NCBI RefSeq assembly: GCF_900129135.1
Contig: NZ_FQVI01000006.1
Span: 62,001 to 126,000, forward strand
DNA from: Lactonifactor longoviformis DSM 17459
Lineage (GTDB): Bacteria > Bacillota > Clostridia > Lachnospirales > Lachnospiraceae
DNA: 64,000 bases
Direction: 5' to 3'
The position numbers were made by a program, and so were the translations under genes. This document shows, piece by piece, positions 1-9,204 of this stretch. Each line of letters opens with the position of its first letter. Within the stretch, counting starts at the first letter, position 1. The notes below the pieces were generated by a model. That model worked only from the letters and a program-made list of their open reading frames with translations. It was not told the DNA's origin and did not search any database.

Positions 1-1
1 G

Positions 2-814
2 ATGATTGATATCTCCAATATGGGGGATGACGCCCTGGCAGGCATCTGCAGGCGGATCCAGAGAGAAAAGATACAGGTACTGGTGAGCTACTCCAGTGCG
101 CTGACCGCGCTCTCCCGCTACATATCCCGCAATAAGATAGAGGTGAAGGATTGGAGTGTGGAAATGATCTTTGCCATGGGGGAGGCTCTTCCCTGGGATA
201 CATATCATCTTCTCACAGAGGAGTTTGGCTTCTCCCCTGTGCGCTCCTACGGTAATAATGAAAATGGATTTATTGCCATTCAGCTGGGTGAGGAGAAGGG
301 CTACACCATAGATCTCTATAATTTTTATGTAGAAATATTGAAGCTGGACAACGATGAGCCGGCCTCTCCGGGAGAACTGGGCCGGATTGTAGTCACCGAT
401 TATTATAATAAAATGTTTCCTATGATCCGGTATGATACGGGAGACACCGGGATTATGGAGCTGAAAACAGATAAAAAAGGCAGGGTGCACGGCACACTCA
501 CGGAAATCTACGGCAGAAGAGGTTCTCTGCTCTTTAACTGCAAAGGGGAGCCGCTGTCCATACACGTATTTATGAATGTGCTGATCCATCTGGAAGGCAT
601 TGTACATCAGGCAAAATGCATTCAGTGGGACAGAACCCAATATGAGCTGCTGCTGAATGCAGATCGTGAAAAGATTAAGGAAGAAGAAGTGGTAGGGCTG
701 TACCGCAGATATCTGGGGGAGGAAGCAGACATACGTGTGACCTACGTGGATGAGATTCCCATACAGGCCTCGGGGAAGCGTATGGTATGTGAAAACCGCT
801 GGAAAGAGAAATAG
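2..814 (+). CDS. CapK/PaaK-like adenylate-forming ligase, C-terminal part
   Basis: The frame is already open at the window edge, and about 270 residues remain of a family usually near 430-450, so the N-terminal ATP-binding part lies outside and the ATG at 2 is probably internal. The motif MIRYDTGDTG near residue 140 is the adenylation core of phenylacetate-CoA ligase/CapK proteins, and SYGNNENG lies before it. The C-terminal segment ends in an IQASGKR-type lysine loop. The family activates a carboxylate as acyl-AMP. CapK relatives are common in capsule and O-antigen clusters, and the sugar genes that follow suggest that setting. The substrate is unknown. Confidence 0.75.
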   Translation: MIDISNMGDDALAGICRRIQREKIQVLVSYSSALTALSRYISRNKIEVKDWSVEMIFAMGEALPWDTYHLLTEEFGFSPVRSYGNNENGFIAIQLGEEKGYTIDLYNFYVEILKLDNDEPASPGELGRIVVTDYYNKMFPMIRYDTGDTGIMELKTDKKGRVHGTLTEIYGRRGSLLFNCKGEPLSIHVFMNVLIHLEGIVHQAKCIQWDRTQYELLLNADREKIKEEEVVGLYRRYLGEEADIRVTYVDEIPIQASGKRMVCENRWKEK

Positions 815-826
815 GAAGGCAGCAGT

Positions 827-2668
827 ATGAAAAAGAAAGTATCCAACTACATTGCAGATTATATCTCCCAATGGGGAGTAAAACATGTGTTTACCGTTAC
901 CGGAGGGGGAGCCATGCATTTAAACGATGCTTTTGGCCATCACCCGGAGCTGAAATGCATCTATAACCATCATGAACAGGCTTCCGCCATGGCAGCGGAG
1001 GCATATGCCAGAGTGAACAACAGGATAGCGGCCGTGTGCGTTACCTCAGGGCCGGGGGCAGTCAACGCCCTTACAGGAGTGCTGTGCGGCTGGATGGATT
1101 CCATTCCCATGCTGGTTCTGTCCGGTCAGGTGCGGTATGACACTACGGTGAGAAGCACAGGGCTGGGACTCCGCAGTATGGGGGTACAGGAATACGACAT
1201 TGTGCAGTCGGCAGCTCCTATGACAAAATATGCGGTCATGGTGACGGATCCACTCAGTATACGCTATCACCTGGAACGGGCTTTGTATCTGGCCGGCCAC
1301 GGGCGGCCCGGCCCGGTGTGGCTGGATGTGCCTCTGAACGTTCAGGGGGCGGTAATAGAGACAGAGGATCTGATCCCCTACTGCCCCGAAGAAGACGCCG
1401 GGGAACTGCCCTGTGCTGTGCCGGAGGAAATAGTGGAACAGATTCTGGAGAAGATAAAGACAGCTTCCCGTCCTGTACTGTTCGCGGGAAATGGGGTGAG
1501 GCTGTCAGGGGCAATCCGTGAATTCCATGCTCTGGCGGAACATCTGGGGATACCGGTAGTTACAGGGATGAGCAGCGTAGACGCTATGGAGACGGCCCAT
1601 CCTCTGTATACGGGGCGGAGCGGAGGAACCGGGGACCGGGCGGGGAACTTTGCGGTTCAGAACTGTGATGTACTCCTCTCCCTGGGCAGCCGCCAGAGCT
1701 TTGTGCAGACGGGCTTCCAATATAAAAGCTGGGCCCGGGGGGCTTATACCATTTTAAATGATATTGATGGGGAGGAATTGAAAAAACCTAATCTCCATGT
1801 GAGCCTTCCCGTATGCGGGGATGCCGCAGACCTGATACATAAGCTTTTGGCCTCGGTGAGAGAGCGGGGATGTTCTCCCGGACACCCGTGGTTTTCCGGG
1901 GAGGAATGGCGGAGGCAGTGCCTTGGCTGGAAAAAGAAATACCCGGTTGTGACAGAGAAACATTACCAGGACCTGGAACCGGGATATACCAATATCTATG
2001 CCTTTTATCATGAGCTAACGGACTTGCTGGAAGAGGGAGCCCAGATGGTAGTGAGCGTGGGCACCGCCCGGGTGGCGGGAAGCCAGGCGTCTGTCATCAA
2101 GAAGGACCAGAGATTTATTACAAACCCCAATACGGCTTCCATGGGGTATGGCCTCCCTGCAGCTATCGGTGTCAGCGCTGCCGGAGGAAGAGAAACCATC
2201 TGTGTCACCGGGGAGGGAAGCCTGCAGATGAACCTGCAGGAACTCCAGACCATTCTGCACAACAGGCTCCCCATACGGATCTTTGTCATTAATAACCAGG
2301 GGTATCATTCCATCCGTCAGACGCAGAGCAATTATTTTGGTGAGCCTCTGGTAGGAGTGGGAGAGGAAAGCGGGGATCTCAGCTTTCCGGAGCTGAGAAA
2401 ACTGGCAGAAGCCTATGGGTATCCCTACTGCAGCTGCAGATCCGGGAAAACTCTGAGAGAGGATCTGAAGGCCGCCCTGAGGGCAGGAACCCCCTGTATC
2501 TGCGAAGTATATGCTACAAAATGCCAGATGACAGAGCCTAAGACCGCTTCCCGGCAGCTTCCCGACGGCACCATGGTATCTGCCACGCTGGAAGACATGT
2601 ATCCCTTCCTGGACCGGGAGGAACTGGAAGATAACATGTACATCCCCCTGGAGGAGGAAGAATCGTGA
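827..2668 (+). CDS. Thiamine-diphosphate-dependent enzyme, acetolactate-synthase-like
   Basis: This is a 613-residue protein with the three-domain layout of the IlvB/pyruvate-decarboxylase superfamily. The N-terminal PYR domain carries the conserved glutamate in YNHHEQASAMAAEAYAR (about residue 50). The C-terminal PP domain carries the Mg/ThDP motif GEGSLQMN followed by VINNQGYHSIRQTQ. The start is ATG with AGGAAGG upstream. It sits between a CapK-like ligase and a sugar epimerase and overlaps the epimerase by 4 nt, so it is probably not the housekeeping acetolactate synthase. ThDP enzymes in polysaccharide clusters can add two-carbon units to keto-sugars or make unusual acyl donors. That role is inference from context. 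Confidence 0.8.
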   Translation: MKKKVSNYIADYISQWGVKHVFTVTGGGAMHLNDAFGHHPELKCIYNHHEQASAMAAEAYARVNNRIAAVCVTSGPGAVNALTGVLCGWMDSIPMLVLSGQVRYDTTVRSTGLGLRSMGVQEYDIVQSAAPMTKYAVMVTDPLSIRYHLERALYLAGHGRPGPVWLDVPLNVQGAVIETEDLIPYCPEEDAGELPCAVPEEIVEQILEKIKTASRPVLFAGNGVRLSGAIREFHALAEHLGIPVVTGMSSVDAMETAHPLYTGRSGGTGDRAGNFAVQNCDVLLSLGSRQSFVQTGFQYKSWARGAYTILNDIDGEELKKPNLHVSLPVCGDAADLIHKLLASVRERGCSPGHPWFSGEEWRRQCLGWKKKYPVVTEKHYQDLEPGYTNIYAFYHELTDLLEEGAQMVVSVGTARVAGSQASVIKKDQRFITNPNTASMGYGLPAAIGVSAAGGRETICVTGEGSLQMNLQELQTILHNRLPIRIFVINNQGYHSIRQTQSNYFGEPLVGVGEESGDLSFPELRKLAEAYGYPYCSCRSGKTLREDLKAALRAGTPCICEVYATKCQMTEPKTASRQLPDGTMVSATLEDMYPFLDREELEDNMYIPLEEEES

Positions 2669-3591
2669 AGAAGATTATAATAACCGGATCCACCAGTATG
2701 ATAGGGACAGCACTTGTGCAGGAATGCCTGACCCGGGGACTGCTGGTCTACGCGGCGGTGCGCGAGGACTCTCCGAAGCTTTTGCGCCTTCCCCGCCATG
2801 AGCGGCTGAGGATTATCCGCTGTCCTCTGGAAGAGCTGGAACGGCTGCCAGGTCTCATCAAAGATTCCTGCGACACTTTTTACCATATTGCCTGGGGGAA
2901 CACCGGTGCGTCCAGGGATAAAAGCGTTCAGCTTCAAAGCAATAATATTCAGTATACTCTGGATGCGGTGCGCGCGGCAAAGACACTTGGGTGCCGCCGG
3001 TTTATCGGCGCGGGATCCCAGGCGGAATATGGTGTGCTGGATATGGAACGGATCGGCCCCGGGGCTCCGGTCAGCCCACGGACACCCTACGGAGTCAGCA
3101 AGCTGGCCGCGGGTAAGCTGGCGTTTCTCCTTTGCCGGGAGCTGGGAATGGAGTGCATCTGGCCCAGGATCTTCAGTGTATACGGGATCCACGACAAGGA
3201 AAGCTCTATGATTATGAGCAGCATAGAGAAATTCCTCCGGGGACAGCCGGGGGAGTTTACCCCCGGGGAACAGAGGTGGGATTATCTGTACAGCAAGGAC
3301 GCAGGCAGAGCGTACTATCTCATAGGGGAGAGGGGAAGAGATGGTGCCGTATACTGTGTGGGAAGCGGGAAAGCCCGTCTCCTGAAGGAATACATCTATG
3401 AGATGCGGGATGCGGCAGCACCCGGGGTACTTCCCGGTATAGGGAAACGTCCGTATCCGCCTGGCGCTGTTATGAACCTCTGTGCAGACATCAGTACCCT
3501 CACGCAAGATGTGGGGTTTGTTCCGGAATATACCTTTGAGCGGGGGATTAAGGAAACAGTAGAGTGGTTTAAGGAGAAAAATGTAAAATGA
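2665..3591 (+). CDS. NAD-dependent sugar epimerase/dehydratase (SDR family)
   Basis: This is a 308-residue extended short-chain dehydrogenase. The start is GTG 2665 behind GAGGAGGAAG, and it overlaps the stop of the preceding gene. The N-terminal Rossmann motif reads ITGSTSMIGTAL, a variant of GxxGxxG. The catalytic pair is seen as YGVSK near residue 142, and SYM/SSQ-type residues lie in GAGSQAEYG. Relatives epimerise, dehydrate or reduce nucleotide-activated sugars. It is translationally coupled to both neighbours, so it probably acts in the same sugar pathway as the ThDP enzyme. The exact substrate cannot be read. Confidence 0.82.
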   Translation: MKKIIITGSTSMIGTALVQECLTRGLLVYAAVREDSPKLLRLPRHERLRIIRCPLEELERLPGLIKDSCDTFYHIAWGNTGASRDKSVQLQSNNIQYTLDAVRAAKTLGCRRFIGAGSQAEYGVLDMERIGPGAPVSPRTPYGVSKLAAGKLAFLLCRELGMECIWPRIFSVYGIHDKESSMIMSSIEKFLRGQPGEFTPGEQRWDYLYSKDAGRAYYLIGERGRDGAVYCVGSGKARLLKEYIYEMRDAAAPGVLPGIGKRPYPPGAVMNLCADISTLTQDVGFVPEYTFERGIKETVEWFKEKNVK

Positions 3592-4604
3592 AGAAGAAAA
3601 TATCCGTGATTATCCCAACGTACAATGAAGAGAAGAATGTAAAGCCTCTGGCAGCCGCCATAACAGAGGTCTTTACCCGAAAGCTCTCCAGGTACGACTA
3701 TGAAATTATATTCATAGATAATCACTCTCAGGATCAGACCCAGAACTATCTTCGGGATCTTTGCAGAGAAAATAAAAAAATAAAGGCGATCTTCAACACA
3801 AAAAACTTCGGACAGATGCGCTCGCCTGTATATGGTCTGAAACAGACCACCGGGGACTGTGCCATCCGAATGTGTGCGGACTTCCAGGATCCCGTGGAGA
3901 TGATTGAAAAATTTGTGCAGGAATGGGAAAACGGGCATAAGATTGTAATAGGCATTAAGAAATCCAGCAAGGAGAGGCGCATTATGTATGCTGTCCGTGC
4001 CTGCTACTATAAACTGGTAAAACGGATCACAGATATCGATCATATTGAACAGTTTACCGGCTTTGGCCTCTATGATAAATCCTTTGTGGATGTGGTGAGA
4101 CAGCTTCACGATCCTATGCCGTATCTGAGAGGGATTATCGCAGAACTGGGCTATGACTATAAAGCCATTCCCTATGAGCAGCAGAAGAGAAAGGCCGGAA
4201 AAAGTAAAAATAATTTTTACAGCCTGTATGACTATGCTATGGTGGGGATTACTTCCTACTCCAAAGTTGTGATGCGTATGGCCACCTTTCTGGGCTTTTT
4301 GGTGGCCGGACTGAGCTTTCTGGCCGGTCTCTTCTACTTCGTTATGAAATTAATCTACTGGGACAGGTTTTCTGCGGGGGTTGCCCCTATGCTCATCGGC
4401 GTATTCTTTCTGGGAGCCCTGCAGTTATTTTTTATCGGCTTTCTCGGGGAATATGTGCTCAGCATTAATACCAGGGTTCTGGACAGGCCGCTGGTGGTAG
4501 AAGAGGAAAGAATTAATTTCGGGGACGGGTCTTCCTGCTCCGAAGAAGAAGCGTTAGTTGAGGAGAAGAATTGTGAAGAAGAAAGACAGAGAGACGCTGT
4601 TTAG
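3588..4604 (+). CDS. Family 2 glycosyltransferase, polyprenyl-phosphate type (GtrB/DPM1-like)
   Basis: This is a 338-residue protein beginning IPTYNEEKNV, with the GT-A donor site IDNHSQDQT and CADFQDP around residue 95 as the DxD-like metal site. Two hydrophobic C-terminal segments (around residues 230-255 and 265-290) anchor it to the membrane. This is the layout of GtrB/ArnC/DPM1 enzymes, which transfer a sugar from a nucleotide onto undecaprenyl phosphate. The ATGA overlap with the epimerase gene and the following polytopic glycosyltransferase suggest that it supplies a lipid-linked sugar donor used outside the membrane. Confidence 0.88.
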   Translation: MKKKISVIIPTYNEEKNVKPLAAAITEVFTRKLSRYDYEIIFIDNHSQDQTQNYLRDLCRENKKIKAIFNTKNFGQMRSPVYGLKQTTGDCAIRMCADFQDPVEMIEKFVQEWENGHKIVIGIKKSSKERRIMYAVRACYYKLVKRITDIDHIEQFTGFGLYDKSFVDVVRQLHDPMPYLRGIIAELGYDYKAIPYEQQKRKAGKSKNNFYSLYDYAMVGITSYSKVVMRMATFLGFLVAGLSFLAGLFYFVMKLIYWDRFSAGVAPMLIGVFFLGALQLFFIGFLGEYVLSINTRVLDRPLVVEEERINFGDGSSCSEEEALVEEKNCEEERQRDAV

Positions 4605-6408
4605 CAGATGGAAGGGGATGCCCTTGCTGAAGAGCGAAGAAATAAGCAAACTAGATATTATAGTCACTATAGTGGTGCTGGCTTTTCTGTACGTCACCTT
4701 TTTGCACGGTGATATCAGAGTGACAGGAAACCGTTCCTTTCTGCTGTATAAGCATCCTTTTGACTTTTATAAGGCAAGCTTTGAGCAATCCGGCAACTTT
4801 TATGCCAATTATATGCCCAGCACGTTCCTCGCATTTGCCGTTTGGAACCTGCCCCTCTATTTTCTGAAGGGGGCTCCTGCGGACAATACCGTGAATTCTT
4901 TTGTGAGCAACATGTGGTATAAGCTCCTGCCGGTGCTTCTGTATTTTATTACAGCGCATCTTATCTACAAGATTGCTATGCTTCTGGGATTTGGAGAGAA
5001 GAAAGCAAGACTCTGTAAGTTTGCGTTTATCATCTTCCCCATTGGAGTGTACAGCCAGTTTATCTTCAGCCAGTATGACATCTTTACTGTGTTTTTTGTG
5101 GTATTGGGCTTATACTTTTACTTTAAGGGTGAGAAGTGGGATATGCTGAAGTTTGCCCTAGCCTTTGGAATGGCAGCCACCTTTAAGTACCAGGCTCTTG
5201 CCTATTTTCTGATTCTGCTGGTGCTGAAAGAGAAGAAGATACGGAATATCATAAAGTATGCAGTTCCAGCCCTGGCTCCCCTGGCTGCGGAGGTACTGCC
5301 CAACTGGAATTCTCCTTACTTTCACAGGAGTGTTCTTGGCTTTGGAGCCCTTGACTTTGTTGACAATGGTTTTGAAGTTGGATTTATCTCGGGGATCAAC
5401 CTGATGATGGCGCTGGCTGCCTTCCTTCTGGTCTGGGCCTACCAGAAAAAAGCCGCAGCTCCCGGAGAACTGCAGTCCTGGGCGCTTTTTCTCACCACAG
5501 GTATGAGCTTTACCCTCTTTGGACTGGCAAACTGGAACCCTCAGTGGCTTCTGCTGATTGTTCCCTTCCTGCTGCTCAGCATCTTCCGGAATAAAAACGG
5601 CAATCTTTTTGTGATGATTACCAATATTCTTATGGTGGCCATGTATATATTCATGAGCCATTCTCTGGTAGGCGCCGGTGTGCTGACGGGGGGGATTTTT
5701 AAATATCTGATAGACGGGCGGCATTTTGCAACAAGCATGTGGGATATCTATGGATTCCACGATGAGACGCTTCTGGCCACGGCCATCTGGGTTGTCCTGC
5801 TGGCATATTTTGTCTTCAACCATCCCAGATTCCACACTAACCAGAGAACCGAGGTATCCAGAGGACTTCTGAACCAGCTCCGCGCAGCATTTGCAGTGGG
5901 GGTTCTGGCTTTCGCGGTACCCGCTTTCCTCTGCCTGGCCAGTGTGGTGAGGGGGGAAGTTATTTTCAAGGATAACTCCTCCGCAGAACGGGAGGAGTGT
6001 GTGGAGGTGGATGTGAGTGAAGACTCCAGCGTCCGGCAGCTGTTCTATGCTGACGGCAGTACACTCACAGATATCCAGATGAAGATGTGCCTCCATAACC
6101 GGATCAACGATTCGTACATGAATGTAGTGGTGCGCAGCCATGAAGACGGGACGGTGGTATATGAGGGACAGGTAGATACGCTTCCCTTTACCAGGGAAGA
6201 TGCGCTGTACTCTGTGATAGAGGGTCCTGTGGAAGTGGAAAAAGGGCACCTGTATGAGCTGGAGCTTACCAGTCCTGCTGTGGAGATCGGGTGTATCTCC
6301 GGCTACTATAAAGAGGCAGGGGAGGGTGAGACTGAAGTGGCTCTGGATGAAGACGGAAACCCCACCGATCAGCAGCTGATTATGAAAATACGAGGGGTAG
6401 ACAAATAG
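4573..6408 (+). CDS. Polytopic membrane glycosyltransferase-like protein
   Basis: I chose GTG 4573 because AGGAG lies 7 nt upstream; an upstream ATG at 4558 has no such site. The protein of about 611 residues has a first membrane segment at IIVTIVVLAFLYVTFL and about ten or more in all. Cytoplasmic and periplasmic loops include FIFSQYDIFTVFFVVLG, reminiscent of GT39/GT87 mannosyltransferases that use polyprenyl-phosphate sugars. The last 150 residues, after the final helix, are soluble and rich in acidic and beta-type sequence, probably an extracytoplasmic domain. It follows the GtrB-like gene with a 32-nt overlap, fitting a donor/transferase pair that decorates a surface polymer. Confidence 0.7.
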   Translation: MKKKDRETLFSRWKGMPLLKSEEISKLDIIVTIVVLAFLYVTFLHGDIRVTGNRSFLLYKHPFDFYKASFEQSGNFYANYMPSTFLAFAVWNLPLYFLKGAPADNTVNSFVSNMWYKLLPVLLYFITAHLIYKIAMLLGFGEKKARLCKFAFIIFPIGVYSQFIFSQYDIFTVFFVVLGLYFYFKGEKWDMLKFALAFGMAATFKYQALAYFLILLVLKEKKIRNIIKYAVPALAPLAAEVLPNWNSPYFHRSVLGFGALDFVDNGFEVGFISGINLMMALAAFLLVWAYQKKAAAPGELQSWALFLTTGMSFTLFGLANWNPQWLLLIVPFLLLSIFRNKNGNLFVMITNILMVAMYIFMSHSLVGAGVLTGGIFKYLIDGRHFATSMWDIYGFHDETLLATAIWVVLLAYFVFNHPRFHTNQRTEVSRGLLNQLRAAFAVGVLAFAVPAFLCLASVVRGEVIFKDNSSAEREECVEVDVSEDSSVRQLFYADGSTLTDIQMKMCLHNRINDSYMNVVVRSHEDGTVVYEGQVDTLPFTREDALYSVIEGPVEVEKGHLYELELTSPAVEIGCISGYYKEAGEGETEVALDEDGNPTDQQLIMKIRGVDK

Positions 6409-6431
6409 GAAAGGATTGTGGGAATAAAGCT

Positions 6432-7187
6432 ATGACATATCGTATGGAAGAAATGACCTGGCCGGAGTTTGCGGAGAAAAAGGACCGGGTAGTTATCCTG
6501 CCGGTTGGGGCTGTGGAACAGCATGCCCTGCATCTGCCCATCTGTACGGATGCAGTGATTGCAGAGCAGTTTGCTCTGCGGCTGGCAGAGAAAATAGACG
6601 GTGTGGTGATGCCGCCTTTGTCTTACGGGTATAAGTCAAAACCGCTGAGCGGGGGAGGCCCCTTATTTCCGGGGACCATTGACTTAAACGGCGAGACGGT
6701 AATTCGCCTGGTATATGATGTGCTGATGGAGCTGGTCAGAGACGGATTCACAAAAATTTTCATTATGAATGCCCATTTTGAAAATGAGGCTTTTCTTGTG
6801 GAAGCGATGGATCTTGTAAACAGAGATACGAAGGGAGCTGTTTTCCTTGTGGAATCCAACTGGTGGGATCCTCTGCCGGAGGAGGTCATTGAAAAGGTAT
6901 TTGACCAGGTACCGTTTCCAGGCTGGGCATTTGAACATGCGGCGGTGACAGAGACTTCTCTGATGCTGTATTTTGCTCCTTGGCTCTGCCATTTGGAGAG
7001 GATGGCAGAGGCACCGCCGGCGGAGGCACTGCCCTATTTCAGATACCCGCTGAAAAAGGGGGATGTCCCCGAGACCGGTGCTCTGGCAAGCGCCTATTCC
7101 TCGTCATCGGAAAAAGGAGAGCAGATCGTTGAGGCTGTGATACCGGAACTGGTAAAAATCTGCCAAAGGGAAATGCCCGGAGAGTGA
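6432..7187 (+). CDS. Creatininase-family amidohydrolase
   Basis: This is a 251-residue protein of the family length. The N-terminal metal-binding signature is present as GAVEQHALHLPICTD (residues about 27-41), and the later ETS motif appears as EHAAVTETSLMLYFAP. The middle signature, usually NGHGGN, reads NAHFEN here, so one glycine-rich active-site loop diverges. Family members hydrolyse cyclic amides such as creatinine or act on N-formyl/pyrrolopterin-type amides. The substrate is not predictable. The downstream gene starts 10 nt after its stop, so the two are probably cotranscribed. Confidence 0.82.
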   Translation: MTYRMEEMTWPEFAEKKDRVVILPVGAVEQHALHLPICTDAVIAEQFALRLAEKIDGVVMPPLSYGYKSKPLSGGGPLFPGTIDLNGETVIRLVYDVLMELVRDGFTKIFIMNAHFENEAFLVEAMDLVNRDTKGAVFLVESNWWDPLPEEVIEKVFDQVPFPGWAFEHAAVTETSLMLYFAPWLCHLERMAEAPPAEALPYFRYPLKKGDVPETGALASAYSSSSEKGEQIVEAVIPELVKICQREMPGE

Positions 7188-7197
7188 TGAGGGACAA

Positions 7198-7884
7198 ATG
7201 GATAAGAAAGAACTTATAAAACGCTGTTTATTTTTTCTGGCAGGCTTGTTTATTGCTTCTCTGGGTGTAAGCTGTATTACAAAGGCAGATCTGGGGACTT
7301 CTCCTATCTCCAGCATTCCATACGTTTTAAGCCTGGGATTCACCCCTACCATCGGGCAGTTTACGATTGTTCTAAGCATCCTGCTCATCTTGGGGCAGAT
7401 GCTGATATTAAAGAAAGATTTTAAAAAATATCAGCTTCTACAAATACCGGTTTCTGTTTTATTCGGGTATTTTATTGATATTACAATGGTCATTTTGAAG
7501 TGGGTTCACCCAGAGGTGTATTACAGGAAGCTGCTGTTTCTCCTGTGCGGCTGCGTGATACTGGGGTTCGGTATATTTATGGAAGTGCTGGCAGATGTGG
7601 TAATGCTGCCGGGGGAAGCTTTTGTAAATGCGGTTTCCACGGTGTATCACAGAGATTTCGGCAGTACAAAAGTGGCCTTTGACGCCTCTATGACAGTGAT
7701 TGCCGGAGGGATCTCGGTTGTGATGTTTCATAGTATTCAAGGGGTCAGGGAAGGAACCATAGCAGCAGCGGTAGTCGTGGGGATGATTGCCAGATTTTTT
7801 CTAAGAAAGCTTGGCTTCATGGAAAATATGCTGAGGACGGTGAAAGAAGAGGCGGACAAGAAAGAGGAAATTACAGTAGGATAG
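7198..7884 (+). CDS. YczE/YitT-like integral membrane protein
   Basis: This is a 228-residue protein with about five hydrophobic segments, starting behind GAGGGA. The N-terminal pattern GLFIASLGVSCITKADLGTSP is characteristic of the YczE/YyaS/YitT membrane family, whose function is not settled. It directly follows the creatininase-family gene, and a strong terminator closes the unit. A transport or export role is possible but unsupported. Confidence 0.75.
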   Translation: MDKKELIKRCLFFLAGLFIASLGVSCITKADLGTSPISSIPYVLSLGFTPTIGQFTIVLSILLILGQMLILKKDFKKYQLLQIPVSVLFGYFIDITMVILKWVHPEVYYRKLLFLLCGCVILGFGIFMEVLADVVMLPGEAFVNAVSTVYHRDFGSTKVAFDASMTVIAGGISVVMFHSIQGVREGTIAAAVVVGMIARFFLRKLGFMENMLRTVKEEADKKEEITVG

Positions 7885-7889
7885 GCGCA

Positions 7890-7931
7890 GCAGCGGTACA
7901 GTTTGATATGAAACTGTGCCGCTGCTTTTTT
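7890..7931 (+). terminator. Rho-independent terminator after the YczE-like gene
   Basis: A 15-bp stem (7890-7904 with 7911-7925, one G-T pair) has a 6-nt loop and is followed by TTTTTT. It ends the transcript that includes the creatininase-family and YczE-like genes. Confidence 0.88.
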
Positions 7932-7950
7932 GCGCCTTTTATTTTTGCCA

Positions 7951-8050
7951 CGTTAACTTCGGGCGTTAAGATTCTGTGAGGATCCAGTAAATCCCAACAC
8001 AACAGCAAAAATATGATTTATAATAGTAAAACCAAAGACGTTAAACGTTA
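7951..8050 (+). promoter_or_regulatory. Putative regulated promoter of the TRAP operon with CGTTAA repeats
   Basis: A TATAAT -10 element lies at 8019-8024, but the position 17 nt upstream (AACACA) is a poor -35, which suggests activator dependence. CGTTAA occurs at 7951-7956 and 7964-7969, upstream of the promoter. It recurs at 8039-8044 inside the inverted repeat ACGTT-A-AACGT just downstream of the expected start. These repeats could bind the regulator of dctPQM; no regulator gene is adjacent. Confidence 0.4.
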
Positions 8051-8123
8051 GACCTATTGTGCATATGGTGAACCAAAAAGACTAGTACCAACTAAAATCC
8101 AAAAAGGGAGAAGGAGAGAGAAC

Positions 8124-9191
8124 ATGAAAAAACGGGTAATTGCAGTTTTACTTGCGGCAACATTGGCAGGCACATTGACGGCCTGCGGCAGCGGAGGCGC
8201 TGGTGCCTCCAATGACACAGGAACTACAGAGACCACGAAAACCGGAGGCGGGTCAGAGGATACCATGCTGGGATCTGAGAGTGCAGCGGTGCATCTGAAG
8301 GCAGGTACGACCACAGCCCCTGACGGACACTACGTAAAAGGTCTGCAGGAGATGCAGAAACTACTGGAGGAGTACAGCAGCGGTGAGATGACCATTGATA
8401 TTTACCCTAACTCTCAGCTGGGAAATGAACGTGATATGATGGAAAATGTAGGCATGGGAGTACAGGAAATGTGCCTAATCTCCACAGGTCCTATTCCGAA
8501 CTTTGTACCTGATTTTGCGGTGCTGGATTTGCCGTATCTGTTTGAGGATGCCCAGCAGGCATATAAAGTTCTGGACGGTGAAGTGGGAACCTCTCTTTTG
8601 AGAAAGCTGGACGGACAGGGGATTAAGGGCGTAGGCTTCTGGGAGAACGGGTTCCGGGAAGTGACAAATGACAAGAAAGAAATTGTTACACCGGAAGATT
8701 TGAAGGGCATGAAAATCCGAACCATGGAGAATAACGTACATATGGCTACCTATAAGGAGCTTGGGGCTACGGCAACCCCCATGGCTTGGAGTGAAATCTT
8801 CACCGCTCTTCAGCAGGGAACAGTGGACGGACAGGAGAACCCCATTGCCATTATCGAGTCCGCAAAGGTGTATGAGGTCCAGAAATACGTCTCAATGATC
8901 GATCTATTCTACTCTCCATGTGTGCTGATGATTGCCCAGAGCACCTACGACAGCTTTACCGATGCACAGAAGGAGGCATTTGACAAGGCAGCCGAAGAAG
9001 CGAAAACTTATCAGAGAGAATACAGTGCAAGTTATACAGACGAGGCTGTCCGGAAAATGAAGGATGCCGGTGTTACGGTGACGGACGTAGACAAAGCCCA
9101 ATGGAAGGAAGCGGCAGCCGGCGTCTACGATGAGCTTGACAGCTTAGGGCTGAATAAGGAACTGGTAGAGAAAATTCAAGCATCTAAATAA
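8124..9191 (+). CDS. dctP: TRAP transporter solute-binding protein DctP
   Basis: This is a 355-residue lipoprotein. The signal peptide ends in a lipobox (LAGTLTACGS, cysteine about residue 21) followed by a Ser/Thr/Gly linker. The mature part is a DctP/SBP_bac_7 domain with KGMKIRTMEN and an arginine region typical of carboxylate-binding TRAP receptors, plus TVDGQENP. It captures a small organic acid outside the membrane and delivers it to the DctQ-DctM permease encoded next. The RBS is GGGAGAAGGAG. Confidence 0.93.
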   Translation: MKKRVIAVLLAATLAGTLTACGSGGAGASNDTGTTETTKTGGGSEDTMLGSESAAVHLKAGTTTAPDGHYVKGLQEMQKLLEEYSSGEMTIDIYPNSQLGNERDMMENVGMGVQEMCLISTGPIPNFVPDFAVLDLPYLFEDAQQAYKVLDGEVGTSLLRKLDGQGIKGVGFWENGFREVTNDKKEIVTPEDLKGMKIRTMENNVHMATYKELGATATPMAWSEIFTALQQGTVDGQENPIAIIESAKVYEVQKYVSMIDLFYSPCVLMIAQSTYDSFTDAQKEAFDKAAEEAKTYQREYSASYTDEAVRKMKDAGVTVTDVDKAQWKEAAAGVYDELDSLGLNKELVEKIQASK

Positions 9192-9204
9192 TGAGGTGAG
9201 CGTT

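Noticed and set aside
2425-3507. 360-codon open frame on the minus strand
   Set aside because: It is antisense to the ThDP enzyme and the epimerase, whose motifs are unmistakable; composition is that of a shadow frame.
5158-6249. 363-codon open frame on the minus strand
   Set aside because: It is antisense to the membrane glycosyltransferase-like gene, with no start signal and His/Gln-rich shadow composition.
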